A program made the position numbers and the translations under genes. From assembly GCA_903871805.1 (NCBI GenBank), contig CAIQIE010000248.1:1-64000 (forward strand): 64,000 nt of DNA, given 5' to 3'. Each line of letters starts with the position of its first letter. The stretch's first letter is position 1. This document shows positions 22,024 to 31,317 of this stretch, in pieces. The DNA is from an uncultured Planctomycetaceae bacterium. Lineage in GTDB: Bacteria; Planctomycetota; Planctomycetia; Planctomycetales; Planctomycetaceae. The notes below the pieces were generated by a model, which did no database searches, was not told where the DNA came from, and saw only the letters and a program-made list of their open reading frames with translations.

Positions 22024-24147
22024 ATGGCGGAAGGGCTGAGTATCGTTCGTGGGGCCTGTGGCCATGACTGTCCTGACACTTGTTCGTGGCTGGTGGAGGT
22101 CAGCGAGGGCAGGGCTCGTCGGCTTTACGGAGATCCGTCCCATCCGTTTACGCGCGGTACGCTGTGTGCGAAGGTCAATCACTATCTGGAACGCGTTTAC
22201 CATCCCGAACGTGTCCTGTATCCGCTTCGTCGCGATGGTCGGAAGGGGGAAGGTCGTTTCCGTAGAATTTCGTGGCAGGACGCAATGTCGGAAATCGCGG
22301 AACGGTGGCAGGAAATAATTTCGCAGGAGGGGGCGGAAGCGATTCTGCCCTTCAGTTCGGCGGGAAATCAGGGATTGATTCATCATTCTTCATTGGATCA
22401 GCGATTGGGGGCAGTTCTGGGATTCAGTCGGCTGGAGCGAAATATTTGCGGTGCCGTGGCGCATCAGGGGCTGAGTGCCACGCAGGGCAACGGCATCGGA
22501 ATCAACCCCGAGGATCTGATTCACAGTCGTTTTATTGTTTTGTGGGGTACCAACACAATTGTGACCAATCTGCATCTGTGGCCGGTGATTTTGGAAGCTC
22601 GGTCCCGCGGTGCAAAGATTGTCGTTGTTGATCCAGTGCGAACGCGGACAGCGGAGGCTGCGGACTGGCATCTTGCTGTGCGGCCAGGGTCGGATACGGT
22701 TCTGGCTCTGGCCATGATGCATGTGATCATTCGCGACGGCCTTGTGGACAGGGATTACATCGATCGCCATGCTGTGGGTTTTTCGCAACTGGCGGATCAT
22801 GTTGCCGGATTTTCACCGGAATCCGCTTCGGAAGTGACTGGACTTGGCAAAGAGGTTATCGAACGGTTTGCCCGCGAGTATGCACAGGCGCAGCCATCGC
22901 TGCTGCGTCCGCTGATTGGTCTGGAGCATCATCGAAACGGAGCCATGATGTTCCGGACGATGGCTTGCCTGCCGATACTCACGGGAGCCTGGCGATACCG
23001 TGGTGGCGGACTTTGCCGATCGACCGGAGCTTTTCAGTTTTCCATGTTGAACATGGACAAGCTGCTGCTGCCGGAGCATCAGCGGCCCGGAGTGAGAACA
23101 CTGAATATGAGAGATCTTGGGGCGGACCTTCTGTCGGACCGACTGGCGCCGCCAATTCGGTCTTTGCTGGTTTACAACAGCAATCCGGCAGTCAGTCTGC
23201 CTAATCAGAACCTGGTGCGTCAGGGGCTGAAGCGTGACAACTTGTTTACGGTCGTGCATGATCTTTTTCTGACGGATACCGCACGATTTGCGGATATTGT
23301 ATTGCCGGCAACCAGTCAGATTGAGCATCTGGATCTTGTTCCGTCGTGGGGGCATCACTATGTCACGATGAATCGCCCTGCAGTGGCTCCGCTGGGGGAA
23401 TCTGTGCCGAACACGGAGTTGTTTCGGCGCCTTGCGGCGGCCCTTGGGCGATCGGAGTCCTGGCTGTTTGATTCTGACGAGACGCTTTTGCGATCGGCAT
23501 TGCAGACTGAGCATCCAATGATGCAGGGCATTACGTACGAGTCGCTGCTGGAGAAAGGTTATCAGCATCTGAATCATCCGGAGGACTGGAGGCCGTTTGC
23601 TGAGGGAGGCTTTCCGACACGGTCAGGAAAGGCGGAGTTGTATTCCGAGAGTCTGCAGGATGCCGGGCAGGACGCCTTGCCATCTCCTGGAGAGATTCGG
23701 AGAGGCCGGCGGAATCAGTTACAGCTCATTTCGGGGAAGACACTGCATTACCTGAATACCGGTTACAGTCACATGGAACGCCACAGTCGACGGGAAGGCA
23801 TTTTGCAGATTCGGATAAACAGTGCTGATGCTGACGAGCGTGGTCTGTGTAGCGGGCAGTTAGTGCGTGTTTTCAATGAGCTTGGAGAGGTCGAGGCGGT
23901 TTGTGAGGTATCCGATGTTGTGCAGCGTGGCGTCGCCTGGGCGCCATTTGGAGGGATTGCCGATGCGGCAAATGTACAGCGTCACGTAAACTGTCTTACT
24001 CCTGAGGAACCCACGGATTGGGGGGGGGGCAGTGGTTTTTATGACACGTTCATCGACGTCGAATCCATTCCTGAGGATCGCGGGGACCGGGCGGGGTTCG
24101 GCGCGTTGGAAGACCCCGCAGGATGGGGCGATGATTCGTGTGCGTGA
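22024..24147 (+). CDS. molybdopterin-dependent oxidoreductase
   Basis: N-terminal 4Fe-4S motif GACGHDCPDTCSW...GTLCAK; molybdopterin oxidoreductase core and C-terminal dinucleotide-binding domain (INSADADERGLCSGQLVRVFNELGEVEA). Confidence 0.9.
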   Translation: MAEGLSIVRGACGHDCPDTCSWLVEVSEGRARRLYGDPSHPFTRGTLCAKVNHYLERVYHPERVLYPLRRDGRKGEGRFRRISWQDAMSEIAERWQEIISQEGAEAILPFSSAGNQGLIHHSSLDQRLGAVLGFSRLERNICGAVAHQGLSATQGNGIGINPEDLIHSRFIVLWGTNTIVTNLHLWPVILEARSRGAKIVVVDPVRTRTAEAADWHLAVRPGSDTVLALAMMHVIIRDGLVDRDYIDRHAVGFSQLADHVAGFSPESASEVTGLGKEVIERFAREYAQAQPSLLRPLIGLEHHRNGAMMFRTMACLPILTGAWRYRGGGLCRSTGAFQFSMLNMDKLLLPEHQRPGVRTLNMRDLGADLLSDRLAPPIRSLLVYNSNPAVSLPNQNLVRQGLKRDNLFTVVHDLFLTDTARFADIVLPATSQIEHLDLVPSWGHHYVTMNRPAVAPLGESVPNTELFRRLAAALGRSESWLFDSDETLLRSALQTEHPMMQGITYESLLEKGYQHLNHPEDWRPFAEGGFPTRSGKAELYSESLQDAGQDALPSPGEIRRGRRNQLQLISGKTLHYLNTGYSHMERHSRREGILQIRINSADADERGLCSGQLVRVFNELGEVEAVCEVSDVVQRGVAWAPFGGIADAANVQRHVNCLTPEEPTDWGGGSGFYDTFIDVESIPEDRGDRAGFGALEDPAGWGDDSCA

Positions 24148-24493
24148 CGGGCTGTCAGAGTGCTATTGAATGCCATTTTCAGGTGTTCGGCGCCTGTCAA
24201 CTCCGGACGCCAAAACTCTCAGGAAAACGACCGGAAAAAATGGGAATTGTTCTAAGATCTTTCGCAGAGAACGAGTTAGGACCAGCCTCGAAAAAGTCCG
24301 GGTCTAAATCGCCCGGTATCGTTTGACAGATCTTCATGTCAGGTTAACATCGATCCTCGTTGAGTGAGCGTTCGGAAACACGTTCTGCAATTGTCTCCGA
24401 ACATAACCTGTCAAAAACATCCAGTCGGTAACTGCGATTCCGCATCAGGAATTTGGTTGCGCGATGGTCTGCTGTTTTCGCTAATCTGCGGCG

Positions 24494-26299
24494 ATGATTC
24501 AGACCTCCGCGCTGGGCAGTTGCGCGCTGGGCAAGAGGGAGGGGCGCATGACGCAGCCCAAACGTCACGACGACAAACTGACGTCCGCCGCTGTCGCCTC
24601 CCCGGCGAAACGTGCGGGCAAGGTCAGAGTCGACCGGGCTATTTCTATTGGAATTGTGGCCCATGAGATTTCTGAAATATCCGCCAAGCCGGTATCTTCA
24701 AGCGATTCTCCTCGTAAGGCGGCACGTGGAAGAACTGTACGTTCCGGTCTGGACGTTGTAGCCGGAGTTCCGTCGGCAGGCGTTCTGGCTTTGGCAGCGA
24801 TAGGTTCCGCTGGTCGCAATTCTGGTGACATCGAGGCGATCGTGCGCGACGCCGTAGGTGACCAGAATTATCAGCATTGGTTTCATCGTCGATGTCGCTT
24901 CGATGTTGTTGGTGATCGGCTTGTGGTGCACGTACCCAATCCGTTTATCCTCAACTGGATGGTGAGACGATTTCGAACTGTGCTGACAAAAGCCGCCCAG
25001 CAGATGCTGGGGCCGTCTGCTTCCTGCCAGCTCGAGGTTGATGCAACGTTGATGGAGGCTGCGCCTGAGGCAGACAGAGAGCCGTCAGTACCGAGTTCGG
25101 GCAGTTCAAATGTGCAGGCAGCAGTGGTAGCAGCGGCAGTGCCTGAGTCTGAGGGGGCTCTGCCGGTCACGCAGGCTGTGAAATCAATGCAGCGTCGGAC
25201 TGCACGCACCACGGACGCTGGTCCTGAAGCTGGTGGTTCCTCGAACCGCAGGCGTTTCCGTGGCTTTGATTCTTTTGTAGCCGGTGAATGCAATAGTCTT
25301 GCCGTGCTTGCGGCAAGACAGGTGGCATCCTGTCCAGGTGAGCGTTACAACCCGCTGTTCATCTATGGAGGCACCGGCACAGGGAAGACCCATCTTCTGG
25401 AAGCGATTTATTCCGAAGTCCGCCGGGGATTTCCTTCCAAAAATGTGATGTATCTGACCAGTGAGGCGTTTACCAATTATTTTACGGCCGCGCTTACTGG
25501 TCGCACCGTCCCATCCTTCCGGCAGAAGTTCCGCAATGTGGACGTCCTGCTGGTCGACAATATCGAGTTTCTGGACAACAAGAGGGCGACGCAGGAAGAG
25601 TTTCTGCACACCATTGTGCAGGTCATCGAGCACGGCGGGCAGGTTGTGATTTCCTCGGATCGACATCCCAGGATGCTGACAAAGCAGCGAGAAGAACTCA
25701 CGACGCGATTTTTAAGTGGGCTTGTCTGTCGAGTCGATGCTCCCGACCACGAGACTCGCCGAAAACTGCTGCAATCACTTTGCGTGGGCCTGAAAGCCAC
25801 GTTTCATGACGATGCCCTGGATTATCTGCTGCGACGCTGTGGAAAAAGCGTCCGTGAGCTTCAGGGGGCGCTGAATCAACTGGAAAGCCATTTCCATCTG
25901 ACCGGCCGTAAAGTGACCGCGGCAACGGCTCGTGAATTGCTGGGAGGAATGGAAGACGAGTGTCGTCGGCTGGTGCGCATCAGTGATGTCGAAAAGACTG
26001 TCTGTGAAATCTTTGGTGTAAGTGTTGCGGATCTGCGGTCGTCGTCGCGGAGGCGAACTGTGGCGGTGCCTCGGTCGATCGCGATGTTTCTGTCTCGACG
26101 ACTTACTAAAACGCCTTACCGCGAGATTGGGCAGTACTTCGGCGGAAGAGACCACAGTACGGTGGTCGCTGCAGAACGTCGCGTGGCAGAACTGGTTGCT
26201 CAGGGCGGGGTTCTGGAGTTACCTACGTCCATCAAATGTCGGACCGTGGCCGAACTGGTGGATGAATTGGAACGCAGATTGGTCAGTCTGGCTTCGTGA
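24494..26299 (+). CDS. dnaA: DnaA-family chromosomal replication initiator with an N-terminal extension (true start uncertain)
   Basis: Domain I (DQNYQHWFHRRCRFDVVGDRLVVHVPNPFILNWMVRRF), AAA+ FIYGGTGTGKTHLLEAI and VDVLLVDNIEFL, domain IV signature FGGRDHSTVVAAERRV. Confidence 0.9.
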   Translation: MIQTSALGSCALGKREGRMTQPKRHDDKLTSAAVASPAKRAGKVRVDRAISIGIVAHEISEISAKPVSSSDSPRKAARGRTVRSGLDVVAGVPSAGVLALAAIGSAGRNSGDIEAIVRDAVGDQNYQHWFHRRCRFDVVGDRLVVHVPNPFILNWMVRRFRTVLTKAAQQMLGPSASCQLEVDATLMEAAPEADREPSVPSSGSSNVQAAVVAAAVPESEGALPVTQAVKSMQRRTARTTDAGPEAGGSSNRRRFRGFDSFVAGECNSLAVLAARQVASCPGERYNPLFIYGGTGTGKTHLLEAIYSEVRRGFPSKNVMYLTSEAFTNYFTAALTGRTVPSFRQKFRNVDVLLVDNIEFLDNKRATQEEFLHTIVQVIEHGGQVVISSDRHPRMLTKQREELTTRFLSGLVCRVDAPDHETRRKLLQSLCVGLKATFHDDALDYLLRRCGKSVRELQGALNQLESHFHLTGRKVTAATARELLGGMEDECRRLVRISDVEKTVCEIFGVSVADLRSSSRRRTVAVPRSIAMFLSRRLTKTPYREIGQYFGGRDHSTVVAAERRVAELVAQGGVLELPTSIKCRTVAELVDELERRLVSLAS

Positions 26300-26780
26300 T
26301 TCAGGTTTGTGAAAAGTGCCCTGCGGTCCGCGCTGCCGGATTCGTCATGGAATTGGGAAACTCCCCTTGGTGCCTGTGCGGCACCGTCGGGATGCACTCC
26401 ATGTACTGAGCCCAGTCGCGAACAGCTTCCGGCTACGACGCGACTGGACAGCAGTCACGGTTAGGGCACGGAGGTGCATGGCACCGACAGTTAAACGCAG
26501 AGTATTTCCGAGATGTCGCATGAACAGTTCCATTCTTGACTGAAGTTCCCCCAAAATAGTAGGCGCTCTGCATTGTATGTTTTGGACTCTGCACGACGCG
26601 TTGTCCTGTTACCTGGATTGCATCACTGGAACCGCGTGGACAACGATCACGTTTCGCTGACCACTGCGCACGACTGGCAGGTTACGGGAGGTGGGCGCGT
26701 GCGTGTCCGGCGAAGCCCACCACTTTCTTCCGCATACCCCCCGGGACTGATGTATCTCACGGCGAACGAACGCCACTCCC

Positions 26781-27257
26781 CTATGTCACCTTGTCCTCTA
26801 TCCACGACAGAAGCCCCGCGTCTATCGTCATCTGTGCGAGATCCTCAGCCAGGAGGAGCCGGAGCCTTTTGTTTTGGCGTTGCCGGAAACGCAGCAGTGA
26901 CTCGTCGGGAGTGTGCACAATGAAGAATATGGTTCGGTGAATAGACTCGCGGAATTGCGACAGCGTCTCCTGCAATTCAGGGAGTCCGGCGCGGGATTTG
27001 ACCTGCACGACATACCGATCTTTCATGATCGGTTCGATCAGTTCAAGATCGAGACCCTTCGCGTGCTGCCCAAGCACACTCGTCCGCCGCCAACCGGATG
27101 CTCGGAAGATCAGGTCGACCAGAGTTTCAAAGTCCTTCCAGTGCAGGGCCTGAATAGCGAGGGCGACTGACTCCACCAACACTCGCTGCTGTTCCCGGAG
27201 CCCGTTCGCAGCGGGACTTTCATCTCCGTTGATCGTGCGAAGTAAAGCGTCGAGTTG
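26781..27257 (-). pseudogene. 5'-truncated Mrr-like (PD-(D/E)XK) restriction endonuclease fragment
   Basis: Open frame QLDALLRTINGDESPAANGLREQQRVLVESVALAIQALHWKDFETLVDLIFRASGWRRTSVLGQHAKGLDLELIEPIMKDRYVVQVKSRAG...; D...QVK nuclease-like motif; 5' end abuts the brxL remnant out of frame. Confidence 0.65.
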
Positions 27258-27270
27258 CGAAACAGAGCAA

Positions 27271-27589
27271 AACGTCCCGCTTCTCGTTGAGCGTCACGGT
27301 CACTTTGTCGATGATCTTGAGACTGCCACGCTCACGGATCGTGGACTTCACCTTCTCGGCTTCATCGGGCCGGACGTAGTTCTCAGCCAAAACCTTCTTG
27401 ACGGTGCGCAGACCTTCCTCGATCACGGCTTCGTCATTCGAGGCGCAGTAACTCCCCAGCAGGTACGTCGAGGACGTACACAGGCACGTTCGCACCCTCT
27501 TTGACCAGCTTGGTCAAATCTTTGCGAACCACCTTGCCGGGGAAATGCCGGTTCAACAGATCGTCGAGAGAATCTATGGCCGTACTCAA
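27271..27589 (-). pseudogene. brxL: BREX system Lon-like protease BrxL, N-terminal remnant (frameshifted and truncated)
   Basis: Translation with one frame change: SLDDLLNRHFPGKVVRKDLTKLVKEGANVPVYVLE/YLLGSYCASNDEAVIEEGLRTVKKVLAENYVRPDEAEKVKSTIRERGSLKIIDKVTVTLNEKRDV, the characteristic BrxL N-terminus; apparent 1-nt insertion near 27467; homology stops near 27271. Confidence 0.8.
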
Positions 27590-27592
27590 GGT

Positions 27593-27808
27593 TTATTCCC
27601 CTTTGCCCAATTCAATGCGTTCCGAAGATTTTTCGAGTTCGATTCTCTCGAACTCTTCCACAGTCAGACTCTGAATGCGGTTATTAATGAACACGATGAT
27701 TGGCGTGTGTGTTTGTTTTGCTCGCTCAATCACGGACTGTTGTACATCCAGAAAAGCTGCTTGAGCCTTTTTCGTGACTGAAGAGTGATCTGGTTCGGGG
27801 CGTATCAT
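27593..27808 (-). CDS. small hypothetical protein between the zeta-like pseudogene and the brxL remnant
   Basis: MIRPEPDHSSVTKKAQAAFLDVQQSVIERAKQTHTPIIVFINNRIQSLTVEEFERIELEKSSERIELGKGE; intact frame; overlaps the end of the zeta-like gene by 4 nt. Confidence 0.55.
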   Translation of the reverse strand: MIRPEPDHSSVTKKAQAAFLDVQQSVIERAKQTHTPIIVFINNRIQSLTVEEFERIELEKSSERIELGKGE

Positions 27809-28401
27809 GTGTTGTTCCCTTTTGTTTGCTCGATGAACTTCCATGTCGATTGGTCAAAAATTTCTGCCGATGATCCTTCTGATTGGGCAATTAACCTGGG
27901 CGGTAGCCGAGAGCCCTCAAAACACGACCATTCATCGACCACAGGCCGGTACAGATCATGGAAATTGGCGATTCCACGAGCATAGCGGTTTCGGATCGTT
28001 TCTTCAGGCAATCCATGACCGCCCTGAATGACCCTATTGGCAACTCTGGCGACAGCCATCTCTGCGGAGGGCAGCCACAGAAAGAATAAGTGAACATAGT
28101 AGCCGCTGTCTCTTCACCCGATAATCTTCTGACGATAGCTTCGAGCAGCCAATGTCGTCTCAAAAGAAAACGTCTCCCGTCGCTCTATAAGCCCATCCAT
28201 ACGCTCCAGCATAAGTTCAGAGGCACGGATATTCTGGCTTTCCGGGTCAAAAGGAGAAAGTCCGGCAGCAATCAGATCGGCATTCAAGAATTCAGTGCAA
28301 TGGACGTACTCAGGCAAAAACCGACTTGCGAACGTCGTCTTTCCAGCACCGTTGGGTCCGGCGATAATGTAAATGGTCGGAGTGCTCGTTGTTACATCCA
28401 T
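27805..28401 (-). pseudogene. zeta-toxin-like P-loop kinase interrupted by one in-frame TGA
   Basis: Same-frame ORFs 28114-28401 ([25 protein letters not shown]...[18 protein letters not shown]) and downstream RDSGYYVHLFFLWLPSAEMAVARVANRVIQGGHGLPEETIRNRYARGIANFHDLYRPVVDEW..., separated only by TGA at 28114-28116. Confidence 0.8.
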
Positions 28402-28583
28402 CTCTATTCATTCACTTATTTCCAACCGGCTTCTTCGTCATCCCTTGCGCTCCTTGTGCTCTCTATTCTAACACACTTTTCGAGCGCCCGCTTTTTTTGG
28501 GGAAGTCCACTGTGAGTGTCACAATTCACAAACCATCAGCGGGCGGGCTCTTCCCGCCACCTTTTGTCTTTCCTGACGCAGTC

Positions 28584-29471
28584 TTATTGTTTTTCAGCCG
28601 CTGATGGTTTCAGATGCCCGTCGAACCAGTCCAGCAAAGCCTTTTCTGCCTGCTGTCCCTGTGCTCCGGGAAATCCATGGGCGGCGCCCGGCATAATCAG
28701 CAGTTTGCAGGGAGCGTTGGCTTTTTTCATCGCGTCAAGAAAACGTTCGCTATGAGAAATAGGCACCAGTTCATCTTGATCTCCATGAATCAGCAGTGTC
28801 GGCGCATCATCGCTGGTGACGGAAAGTAATGGAGAGACGCCCGGCGCCTGATCAGCAGGAAACACAATCGCAGGAAACTGTGGACTGAGTTTCTCGTGGT
28901 TGACATATTCGCGGATGTCGGTGGGTGGGAAATACGCTGCAACTGCCTGGACGCGACTGGAGATTTTTTCCAGTTCTTTCGCTGACTGCGGATCTCCGTC
29001 ATCGCCCATGGTGCCAAGGACCAGTGACAAGTGGCCGCCGGCACTACCACCACAGACCCCAATTCGAGCGGGGTCAATTTCATAGTTGGCCGCATTCTTT
29101 CGCACATGCCGAATGGCAGTGCGGACGTCAGAGACCGCATCCGGAACTTTGAACCATGGGCTGCTGCCATGGCGTACCAGAATGAGCGTATATCCTCGAT
29201 CAACAATCTTTTCAAACAGATTCAGCGCGTTTTTTTCCGGGCGTACTACGGATTCCGGAGGCATCCATGTCGAGACCCAGCCGCCGCTGACCATAAAGAG
29301 GACGGCCGCCCCATTGGCGTTCTGCCCTGGCCTGATGACGTCATAGGTCAGGGCCATGCCGGCCTTGTGCCCATAGATGACGTCTGGAGTGATGGATCGC
29401 CACTCTTCGGCAGACACAGTATGAAAGAGGCACAGCAGAGGGCACAGCAATGCAGTAATTCGCGACTTCAT
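28584..29471 (-). CDS. alpha/beta hydrolase, secreted esterase-like
   Basis: Signal peptide MKSRITALLCPLLCLFHTVSA; GVCGGSAGGHLSLVLG nucleophile elbow; LIHGDQDELVPISHS; GAAHGFPG. Confidence 0.85.
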   Translation of the reverse strand: MKSRITALLCPLLCLFHTVSAEEWRSITPDVIYGHKAGMALTYDVIRPGQNANGAAVLFMVSGGWVSTWMPPESVVRPEKNALNLFEKIVDRGYTLILVRHGSSPWFKVPDAVSDVRTAIRHVRKNAANYEIDPARIGVCGGSAGGHLSLVLGTMGDDGDPQSAKELEKISSRVQAVAAYFPPTDIREYVNHEKLSPQFPAIVFPADQAPGVSPLLSVTSDDAPTLLIHGDQDELVPISHSERFLDAMKKANAPCKLLIMPGAAHGFPGAQGQQAEKALLDWFDGHLKPSAAEKQ

Positions 29472-29906
29472 GTTCAGGGTTACCTTTCGTTGACGTCCAG
29501 TTCGAGGTGATTTGAGATGTTCTGTGCGTTTGCTGGCAGGGTTCCGCTGCGAATGCAATCAGATTTCATGCGGTCATTGTCGCTGGATCGGCAGAAATGA
29601 CCGGTCAGAGGAAATCCTTGTGACAGACTGTACTGAATATACCGATTGTGCCGATGAAACAGAAGAAGCAGTCTGGTGTGGTGAAGACCCCGCACGTATT
29701 CGTCCAGGATACGGGTGGTGTCTGCGCAGGACAGGGCGGAGCCTTTTGGGGTGCGTGCCGTGCTATCGAAGGCATACCGGCAACTCTGGAAGCGAATCGT
29801 TCGTCAGTCGTTTTCCAGAGCGAAATTTATTTCCGGAAGAATTTTGAAACTCCACCGGCAATTCACCGTGGTGGATCCGGGATCCCGTCAGTATTAAGGC
29901 GTTTAT

Positions 29907-30887
29907 ATGGAAGCACAGTCGGTGGAACAGGCATCCGGTCAACCAGTTTTCAAACGACGGCTGGGTCGAGGACTTAACGCTCTTCTGGGAAGTGTGGATG
30001 AGGACGGAGGTGAACAGCCTGCGATCATTCCAATGCATGCCATGGCAACTCCTCTGACTCCCGGAGCCGATGAAATTCTGCTCGATCAGATTGAGCGAAA
30101 TCCATCACAGCCCCGTCGTGATTTTGATCAGGTGGCGATTGATGAGCTGGCGGACAGCATTCGCAGGCATGGCATTCTTCAGCCTCTGCTTGTCAGAGCT
30201 CGGGAAGATGGTCAGCCTGGATATCAACTGATTGCCGGCGAACGACGCTGGCGAGCAGCACAGCAGGTGGGGATTGAAAAGATCCCCTGCCGAATCATTC
30301 AGTTTTCCGATCGCCAGGCGACGGAAGCCGCACTGGAAGAAAATCTCAAACGGGAAGATCTCAACGTTCTGGAGAAGGCTGTCGCGTTCAGGGAGTATCT
30401 GGACCGTTTTGGCGGAACGATTGAAGAGCTGGCAAGGCAGCTCAGTATGAGTCGCGCGAATGTCAGCAACATGATGCGACTGCTGGAACTGCCGGCACAG
30501 GTGCAGGAAATGCTCCGGTCCGACCGAATTTCGTCGGGACATGCACGAGCAATTCTTCCGCTTGCGTCTGAACAACAGTGCCTGCTGGCGGCTCAGATAG
30601 AAACCGAGCAGCTGTCTGTTCGACGTACGGAGGAAATGGTTCGGGAATCACTGCACTCCGGCGCCAATGCTCAGCAAAGTCCGACAGGTGAGAGTGCGCC
30701 GACAGAATCAGCGTCGAAGCCCGAAGTGTCGAATCACGTGCTTTCGCTTCAGGGATCGCTGCGGGATTTGCTGGGTGCAAAAATTGACATTCGTTTGAAG
30801 AAAAACGATGCCGGTCAGATTGTGATTCATTTTGGCAGCAACGATGACTTTGAACGCATTGTTGGAAAGCTGCGAAAGGCGGGCTGA
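29907..30887 (+). CDS. parB: chromosome partitioning protein ParB
   Basis: KRRLGRGLNALLG; QIERNPSQPRRDFDQVAIDELADSIRRHGILQPLLVR; GERRWRAAQ; EENLKREDLNVLEKA; LSMSRANVSNMMRLLELP. Confidence 0.93.
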   Translation: MEAQSVEQASGQPVFKRRLGRGLNALLGSVDEDGGEQPAIIPMHAMATPLTPGADEILLDQIERNPSQPRRDFDQVAIDELADSIRRHGILQPLLVRAREDGQPGYQLIAGERRWRAAQQVGIEKIPCRIIQFSDRQATEAALEENLKREDLNVLEKAVAFREYLDRFGGTIEELARQLSMSRANVSNMMRLLELPAQVQEMLRSDRISSGHARAILPLASEQQCLLAAQIETEQLSVRRTEEMVRESLHSGANAQQSPTGESAPTESASKPEVSNHVLSLQGSLRDLLGAKIDIRLKKNDAGQIVIHFGSNDDFERIVGKLRKAG

Positions 30888-30923
30888 ACGTCGGCCGCGT
30901 GCGTGTGAAGCCGGGATTGTGAA

Positions 30924-31259
30924 ATGACATTTCGGGAGCAACTTCTGTTGACTATGCAGGACACGTCGGCAGGGACTGTGCTCCTTGTGCATGTTCAGCC
31001 TAAAGCCCGCCGAAATCAGTTGTGCGGACTGCACGACGGGCGACTGAAACTTTCGGTAACAGAACCGCCGGATAAAGGAAAAGCGACGGCTGCAGTGCTG
31101 ACACTGCTGGCGGCAGTGTTGCGACTGCCCGTTTCCCGGCTGGAAGTGATTCGCGGGGATATCAGTCGCAGGAAAGACATCCTGCTTTGTGGGATCACTG
31201 TGGCTGCTGCGGTTGATTTGATTGCCGCGACGCTGGATGCTGAAGAACGGAATTCATGA
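30924..31259 (+). CDS. DUF167/YggU family protein
   Basis: VHVQPKARRNQLCGLHDGRLKLSVTEPPDKGKATAAVLTLLAAVLRLPVSRLEVIRGDISRRKDI. Confidence 0.85.
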   Translation: MTFREQLLLTMQDTSAGTVLLVHVQPKARRNQLCGLHDGRLKLSVTEPPDKGKATAAVLTLLAAVLRLPVSRLEVIRGDISRRKDILLCGITVAAAVDLIAATLDAEERNS

Positions 31260-31281
31260 GGCAGCCGAGCCATACCAAATG

Positions 31282-31317
31282 AAAAAGCCTCGTGTCATTG
31301 CACACGAGGCTTTTTTT
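31282..31317 (+). terminator. rho-independent terminator
   Basis: AAAAAGCCTCGTGT-CATTGC-ACACGAGGCTTTTTTT, 14-bp perfect stem plus T-run. Confidence 0.9.

Noticed and set aside
26300-26780. Small ORFs between dnaA and the Mrr-like fragment
   Set aside because: Short overlapping frames on both strands, no recognisable domains; probably non-coding or eroded sequence.
29512-29977. Plus-strand ORFs upstream of parB as possible parA
   Set aside because: No Walker-type KGGVGKTT motif or ParA-like sequence; overlapping frames with non-protein-like composition.
30733-30750. CACGTG-centred site inside parB as candidate parS
   Set aside because: Only the central TCACGTG matches; flanks do not.
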